From: Perca fluviatilis
Taxonomy: Eukaryota; Chordata; Actinopteri; Perciformes; Percidae
DNA: 64,000 nucleotides
Reading direction: 5' to 3'
Assembly: GCF_010015445.1 (NCBI RefSeq)
Contig: NC_053126.1
Location: forward strand, 11,568,169-11,632,168
Below the pieces are notes generated by a model. It made no database searches, was not told where the DNA came from, and saw only the letters and a program-made list of their open reading frames with translations. Below, one piece after another: positions 58,381-64,000 of this stretch. The translations under genes were made by a program, and so were the position numbers. Each line of letters opens with the position of its first letter. Position 1 is the first letter of the stretch.

Positions 58381-59330
58381 CTTGTCTCCTGTGCGTATGG
58401 ATGGTGATACATTTTGTGTTCTAATTAAATAAGAGACCTGGTCGTTTTTTACAAGAAGTGCACAGGATGTAAAATAGAACTGCACTGAACTACAGTATAG
58501 ATACAGAAGTAGATTTTAAAATGCCTTGAACAACAGCAGATTTTGTTAAATGGAAATATTTTTATTTTCTCTTCACGCCTCAAGCAATCTGGTGAGGGTC
58601 AAAGCTCATGAAAGAAAATGAAGAACTACAGAACTGTACAATTTGGAATTGTGTGCAGTAATCATTAACTGGCTCATTGTGCTTAAAACTTTTCTACAGA
58701 CCATTTATTAAGGCACATTATCCACAACACAAACAGGCATGCTTTTTTGTGTTGTGGGTACTCATGCATGTATGCAAACTCATGTCTAAGCAACTTTGCA
58801 TAGGCCTACATTTCTAAAGTACTACATTTTTGCCTGATTTGCCAACTCCAGTGTATTCACCGCTTTGGGATGACTCCAGTGTTCCAGCAACCTATTGATT
58901 TTCTGAGAAACATGTGAACAGCACCTTGGTTGACCTATGGTCAGTGGAAAATTTAAATTCAGGAAGATGGATTGTTGCACAACCTTGTAATGTTTCTGAG
59001 AAAACAGAATTTAGATCAGTGCAGATTTGGCTCAGTGTACTCACTGTAGCCTACTATCATAGATGTCTTGTGTCAGATATCATCAATCTGTTCAAATGGT
59101 TGCATGGGCAGTGAAAGAGTATGGCTATGGTAGTTAGCCTATACTTCACTGCTTCCATCAGATTTGATTGTTTTTTTAAACAACTATTAAGTCAAATAAA
59201 ACAAGGTAGGCATGTAACTACACTGTAGCAGGCACAGATAAACAGAGCATGTCCTCACAAGATGGTGCCCGCCTAGCCTCGTGAGACCGTCCTGATCTCG
59301 CGAGCTCCAGTTTTCCACTCGCAGATCAGT
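58381..59330. other. Intergenic, mostly nothing recognised
   Basis: AT-rich DNA up to about 59255, then a CG-containing edge (CCTGATCTCGCGAGCTCC) that may belong to an outer repeat around the fold-back element. Confidence 0.45.
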
Positions 59331-60100
59331 GTCAGTACCCGATCCGTTCCACCTGCACAATCCGTTCTGCGCATGTGCAAGATGACACGTACGCCATGAC
59401 GTAGGCGCAGATGATAATGCTGCGTTCATGCCACCTCGAAATAACAGGCACCGCCCCACTGGTTACGTTGTTTCTGCAGCTAGATTCAGTCTAAAATAAC
59501 GTTAAGTTGAACTTAATGGGAAAAGCAGGCTACAGCTAAATTAAGACATTACAGTAATAACAATAAAGACAAGTATTGAGTGATTGTATTTTAAATTAGC
59601 ACACAAGTAGAACTGACGTAACAGCTGTTATATATGTTAACGTTTTCAAGTTTTATTTTGAGGGTCTTTTAAAGTTTACATGCTGTCTCAGCTAGCGGTT
59701 AGCCGAATTAGCTGTTAGCTAAACTAACGTTAGCTTAACTGTGGAGGCTAACGGCAGACCGCTGCAATCAGCTAGCGGTTAGCCAAATTAACCGTTAGCT
59801 AAACTAACGTTAGCTTCCCGGTAGAGGCTAACGGCAGACCGCTATATTAACCGTTAGCTACCGCTATAATCACCTAGTGGTCCGCCGAATTAGCTATTAG
59901 CTAACTAACGTTAGCTGGAGGCTAGCGTGTGAACATCTTGCGCATGCGCAGAACGGATCGTGCAGGTGGAAGCGATGCCGTTATTCCAAGGTGGTGGTGG
60001 AATGAACGCAGCATTATCATCTGCGCCTATGTCATGGCATACGTGTCATCTTGCACATGCGCAGAACGGATTGTGCAGGTGGAACGGATCGGGTACTGAC
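59331..60100. mobile_element. Fold-back element with about 120-bp arms and minisatellite core
   Basis: The left arm from 59331 (GTCAGTACCCGATCCGTTCC through GCGCATGTGCAAGATGACAC to about 59450) is the reverse complement of about 59985-60100. A second short copy of the arm motif (GCGCATGCGCAGAACGGATC) lies at 59940. The middle carries the minisatellite at 59689-59930. No ORF. Confidence 0.85.
59689..59930. repeat. Minisatellite, 80-bp unit, three copies
   Basis: Units begin at 59689, 59769 and 59871 with CAGCTAGCGGTTAGCC (third copy diverged) and include AACTAACGTTAGCTT and GAGGCTAACGGCAGACCGCT. The third unit is displaced by a 22-bp internal duplication (ATTAACCGTTAGCTACCGCT). Confidence 0.9.
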
Positions 60101-60640
60101 AATCAGTCTGGCATCTTGAGATAGAGAAAATTTGGAGCCGTTAGCCAAACGACCGGGCCAATCAACGTTGGTTTTGAGGTGGGTTAGGAGGTGATAGACA
60201 GATGGTTTATCCAATCAGCTAACCAGTATTTTCAGACAGCGGTAGCCCTAATTCTGTTAGCCACTCGCTAATGCTTTTTTTCTCTTGGATCCTTCTTTTG
60301 GAATATGGAGCGGGAACCTGAAATGGTGGCTTTTATTCCTAAATTCTCGTTACACAAACGGCAAATATCCTTTACCGACATGTTGCTTGCATGCTGAGCT
60401 AACGAGCTATGCTTTGCCTGCAGCAGCAGGCTTGTATTTTCATACGCTTCGTGGATCTGATTGGTTGATTTGGCCCGTCTATCACCAACATAGGTGATAG
60501 ACAGATGGTTCATCCAATCAGCTAACCAGTATTTCCGCCCCTTCCCAAAAGTTCTCCAACGGAAAGTTCCCAGATGGATATGCCGAGCAAATGCGAAGCA
60601 ATCCATCTGGCAGAGTCAAGTTAGTGCCCGCCGCCACTGC
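60101..60640. repeat. Complex repeat block with 44-bp direct duplication
   Basis: GTGATAGACAGATGGTTTAT followed by CCAATCAGCTAACCAGTATT at about 60191 recurs at about 60493 with one change. A hairpin GTCTATCACC/GGTGATAGAC overlaps the second copy. It is non-coding and probably derived from a DNA transposon. Confidence 0.6.
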
Positions 60641-60687
60641 GCCTTAATTTAACACATTGTGATTTCAACTTAATATTCTCTCAAGCC

Positions 60688-60690
<3 letters not shown>

Positions 60691-60721
<31 letters not shown>
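60691..60721. repeat. Poly-A tract
   Basis: About 31 A, preceded by mixed unique sequence. It may be a retroposon tail, but no head is recognised. Confidence 0.85.
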
Positions 60722-60723
<2 letters not shown>

Positions 60724-60958
60724 CCCCTTATCATTTCATGTTAATATATTCATCACTTAATTATTAATTTCATTGTCTATTTATTATTATTATTATTATT
60801 ACATCGTCTTCCTCAGGCAGTCTATGTGTCGACCATAGTCTATATCCACGACATTCCACTTCGGGGATTGCTCCATTGCCACCGGAAATTCCACTGGATG
60901 TCCCTCTTTTCGGCCGGATGTCTGTTACCTTCAGCTTTCTTTGTGTTTGGAATTTTAA

Positions 60959-61252
60959 AGTGCCCATATTATGAAAAAAACACCTTTTCAGGGATTTGGG
61001 GTGTTCTTTTGTGTCTCTGGTGCTTCCACACACATACAAACTTAGAAAAAAATCCATCCATGCTGTTTTGAGTGAGATACGGTTTCTGAATGTGTCCTGC
61101 CTTCAGTCTCCTAGTGAGCTGTTCAAAAGTCTCGGACTGTGACGTCACAGTCCGAAATGAGCTGGCTAACCACAACCGTTAGCTCGTAGTGTTAGCGTTA
61201 GCATGCTAACGCTAACGCCATACGTGGCATGTTACGTCGTTCTCATATAGTT
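60959..61252. mobile_element. TTAA-type element, left part only, with two perfect palindromes
   Basis: It begins TTAA|AGTGCCCATATTATGAA, the start of a repeat I recall as common in teleosts. Perfect palindromes lie at 61132-61155 (24 bp centred on TGACGTCA) and 61191-61216 (26 bp of GTTAGC/GCTAAC units). The right end is missing; a poly-T run follows. Confidence 0.65.
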
Positions 61253-61276
61253 CATTTTTTTTTTTTTTTTTTTTAA

Positions 61277-61590
61277 AGGAATGCATACGTTTCCGTTTTT
61301 GAAATAGGGCTTATCATGGGCTACCACCTGGCTGTAGATAGGTGGGCCAACGCATTTTTTGTCTCAGTGCAAGTAATTAGGTTGTTTTGTTGTCTTTTGT
61401 TGGCTCACTTTTACTCACAACATGCTAACCGGCAACATAGAATTCCATTCCTACTACGAGCTAACTAAGCGGCGCTGCCGGTGTTGCACTGGACTAAAAC
61501 AATGCATGCACAAAAATGCCTTGGCCCACCTATCTACAGCTAGGGGAGACCGGTATAGGCCCCTATTTCAACAAACGGTGGCGTATCCCT
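61277..61590. mobile_element. TTAA-flanked MITE with long inverted ends
   Basis: 314 bp, TTAA on both sides (61273-61276 and 61591-61594). The left AGGAATGCATACG...TTTTTGAAATAGGGC pairs with the right GCCCCTATTTCAACAAACGG...CGTATCCCT. GCTGTAGATAGGTGGGCCAA pairs with TTGGCCCACCTATCTACAGC deeper inside, so arms reach about 100 bp. Confidence 0.88.
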
Positions 61591-61599
61591 TTAAAGCTA

Positions 61600-61705
61600 A
61601 TGCACTTCGTCAAAGTGATTCTTGCTGTTCTGAGTTTGTACCTTCATGGTTGAATGCACTCATTGGAAGTCGCTTTGGATAAAAGCTAAATGAAATGTAA
61701 TGTAA
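61600..61705 (+). repeat. V-SINE-like 3' end fragment
   Basis: AAGTCGCTTTGGATAAAAGC then TAAATGAAATGTAATGTAAT resembles the 3' end of the retroposon at 17641. The rest is too diverged to delimit. Confidence 0.6.
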
Positions 61706-61998
61706 TGCAATGGTTCTGTGCATCTGATTTACCGCCCACATCTTTGCTTTTCTTTGGCGAAAAAGTAAAAGATGATACGTAATATTAGTCTGACAAAATA
61801 ACATAATTCAAGATCCCCTTACAGCTTTTCCCAGAGCTTTTAATCACATCTTACGTTCTTAATCAGCGTATGGAGTTTGCTCAGTCCTCAGGGCCACCTC
61901 TTATCAAATGGCTAAAGTTAAATACTAAGTCACAGGATGCATGGCCGGATGAAGCCGTTTGGGGTCCCTGGGCAAAATAATTGCTGTTAGGCTCCTCT

Positions 61999-62833
61999 TA
62001 GTCTTGCATTGCCAGAACTTCCTCCACAGCGCTGCAGAGGAGGGTCTGGCTAGTCCACACAGCATTCCGGGATGGGAGAAAAACGTGCTCTGGTTTATAG
62101 GCATTCCTTTAAACCAATCACAATCGTGGGTGCCTGGGTGCGCTCACCTGGTAGGGCGCGTGCCCATATACAGAGGTTTACTCCTTGACGCAGCGGCCGT
62201 GGGTTGCTGCATGTCATTCCCCCTCTCTCTCCCCTTTCATGTCTTCAGCTGTCCTATAAATAAAGGCCTAAAATGCCCCCAAAAAAACCAATCACAATCG
62301 TCTTGGGTGGCGCAAAGCATCGGACGGAGCCCTGGCAAAATAGCCTGGAACATGTGTACATTCAAAGGTTGTTTTAGTCATGCAGCAGAAAACTCAGATT
62401 GGACAGATAGTCTAGCTACAGTAGCTGTCTGGATTTACCCTGCAGAGATCTGAGGAGCAGTTAACCATAGTCCTCATAAATTATGAGATCTGAGGAGCAG
62501 TTAACCATAGTCCTCATAAATTATGAGGACTATGGTTAACTGCTCCTCAGATCTCTGCAGGGTAAATCCAGACAGCTAGCTAGACTATCTGGGGTCTAAA
62601 TCTGAGTTTTCTGTTGCTTGACAAAAACAACTTTTGACAAACAACACATGTTCCACCAAAACAAGTTCCTTCCCGAGGCTATTTTGCAGCTGCTGCGGCT
62701 CAGTCCAGCGCTTAGCGCCGCCCATGAAGCAGATTGTGATTGGTTTAAAGAAATGCCAATAAACCACAGCACATTTTTCTCCCGACACCCTCCATCGCAG
62801 CGCTGTGGAGGAAGGTCTGGCAAAGCGAGACTA
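61999..62833. mobile_element. Long palindromic (fold-back) element, interrupted by a SINE
   Basis: Left end TAGTCTTGCATTGCCAGAAC, right end reverse-complements to TAGTCTCGCTTTGCCAGACC. The arms match almost throughout (for example TGTCTGGATTTACCCTGCAG) up to a centre near 62519 (CTCATAAATTATGAG). After removing the inserted SINE the arms are roughly 300-360 bp. A 40-bp unit starting AGATCTGAGGAGCAGTTAAC is duplicated in tandem at 62446 and 62486, next to the centre. Confidence 0.9.
62128..62285 (+). mobile_element. tRNA-derived SINE inserted in the palindrome, 16-bp target duplication
   Basis: The SINE starts GGGTGCCTGGGTGCGCTCAC, has a head like the copies at 13533 and 32300, then GTTGCTGCATGTCATTCCCC, CTATAAATAAAGGCC and a short A run. 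AACCAATCACAATCGT flanks it at 62112-62127 and 62286-62301. The B box is degraded. Confidence 0.9.
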
Positions 62834-64000
62834 TGTCGACCTGAGCTGGAAATGTTTAGCTAAAAGTCAGTCAGAGAGCTTTTCTGAACAACTCAACGAA
62901 TTAGCTTAATTAGCTAGCTAGCTAACAGCTAAAATCTGCGATTGGCAGCCAGCAAAATCTCAGAATGAAAATATTTCTACATGCCTAGCAACAGTAACCA
63001 CGGGGGGCGGAGTTTAGCGAAGGGTGAATCTCCGCGCTAAATCCTGTCCGTTTACTTCGCCGTCACACGGTGGCCCTGTTGCGCACACAAGGAGATATGG
63101 GCCAACGTTTTAGATGACAGAACTTGAGCAGTTGATGGCCAAGGTCGGGTGAAGGTGAAGTGAATAAATTCGACGGGGAAACAGACTTTACAACAAGACC
63201 GGCTGACCGATGCCATATATCTGGGAACCCGAAGTTGCTGGAAACAGGCTGCGCTGCAGATGACCTAGCTAGTGCAAAAGAACAGATAACCAATGTTACT
63301 AAGTTACTGCATACTTTGAGGATAATGTTAACGTTACGTCAATACACGAAAACCCTAAAGAAGTTGGAGTAATTTACAAAACTGCCACTCTGGAGCTGCT
63401 ACTGATGCTAATCGACGAGCTAACTAACTAGCTAGCTAGTGTAATGTGCAACCTAGCTTGATTAGCTAGCGCACACCTGTGATCTCCAAATTGGGATTTG
63501 TGGCTTAAAGAGGAACAGCAAGATTAGCTAATCCCATCTGTTAAGTGCTATGAAATGTAATATCGCCTTGCCATCAAAGTAGAAAAAGAAGACACACCTT
63601 AAGGTAAGACAGCTGGCTTTGTTACATGTGTGGATGCTAATTGGTTTAATAAGCAACACTCTAAGAAATATCTGTATATTAACAGTTGTATGACTGTATA
63701 TTTTAACAGAAATTGTCCTTAGTACGTGATTCACAGGTGTATTTCTGTTAATTTACACTTCGAATTGCATTATGGGAACTTCATCTCTGCCAAACTGCTG
63801 CCAAATCAGTTTCTGGCGGCCATATTCCATTTGTACAAAGCGGGATAAAGCGGTACGAATTTGACCTGCATTTCAGCGGTAAGTAATTTTATGGAACATA
63901 TTAACAAGTGACTGTTTTCTTAGCAGTATTAGTTTTAAAATGTTATATTGTCTGTTTTGGTACCATTCAATTGTTAATTTTCGATGGTTAATGCTAATAA
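62834..64000. other. Right edge, no gene recognised
   Basis: It contains TAGCTAGC-rich stretches near 62905-62930 and 63417-63475, likely further DNA-element debris. At 63750-63890 a GC-richer segment (ATTATGGGAACTTC ... TTTCTGGCGGCCATATTCC) ends in CAGCGGTAAGT, a possible donor. A non-coding first exon of a plus-strand gene beyond the window cannot be excluded. Confidence 0.35.

Overview
This window is vertebrate genomic DNA, almost certainly from a ray-finned (probably spiny-rayed teleost) fish. The intron-rich genes, very long (AC)n and (GATA)n tracts, a Tc1-like transposase, V-SINE-like and other tRNA-derived SINEs, and hAT-like and TTAA-target non-autonomous DNA elements all fit. The exons encode teleost-like BAIAP2L1 and NPTX2. 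No bacterial, CRISPR or operon-type system is present.

Layout. (1) Positions 190-19681, minus strand: ten coding exons of baiap2l1 (IRTKS, an I-BAR plus SH3 adaptor). The start codon is at 19681, and the gene runs off the left edge inside the SH3 domain, so about the last quarter of the protein is missing. Its introns carry microsatellites, a TTAA-flanked MITE, two tRNA-derived SINEs and retroposon tails. (2) 19682-35385: 5' flank of baiap2l1 and intergenic DNA, with one decayed Tc1-like transposon (about 25620-27091). It also holds one copy of a repeat of about 600 bp whose inverted partner lies near 45.6 kb. (3) 35386-44581, minus strand: complete five-exon nptx2 (neuronal pentraxin 2), 449 codons. 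(4) 44582-56371: nptx2 5' flank with the second inverted copy, then gene-poor DNA with a perfectly delimited hAT MITE (8-bp duplication) and an element with a 9-bp duplication. (5) 56372-63500: a pile-up of mobile elements. It includes a hAT-like element nested in another, a solo LTR with 5-bp duplication, a LINE relic, a fold-back element with an 80-bp minisatellite core, TTAA elements, and a large palindrome interrupted by a SINE with a 16-bp duplication. (6) The last 500 bp hold no gene I can recognise.

The two genes do not form a functional unit. BAIAP2L1 links curved membranes to actin, and NPTX2 is a secreted synaptic pentraxin. Their adjacency matches the human 7q21-q22 neighbourhood. 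The most interesting large-scale observation is that nptx2 is bracketed by inverted copies of one repeat and has, as I recall the human map, the opposite orientation relative to baiap2l1. I found no convincing undescribed biological system; the findings concern gene structure and mobile-element history.
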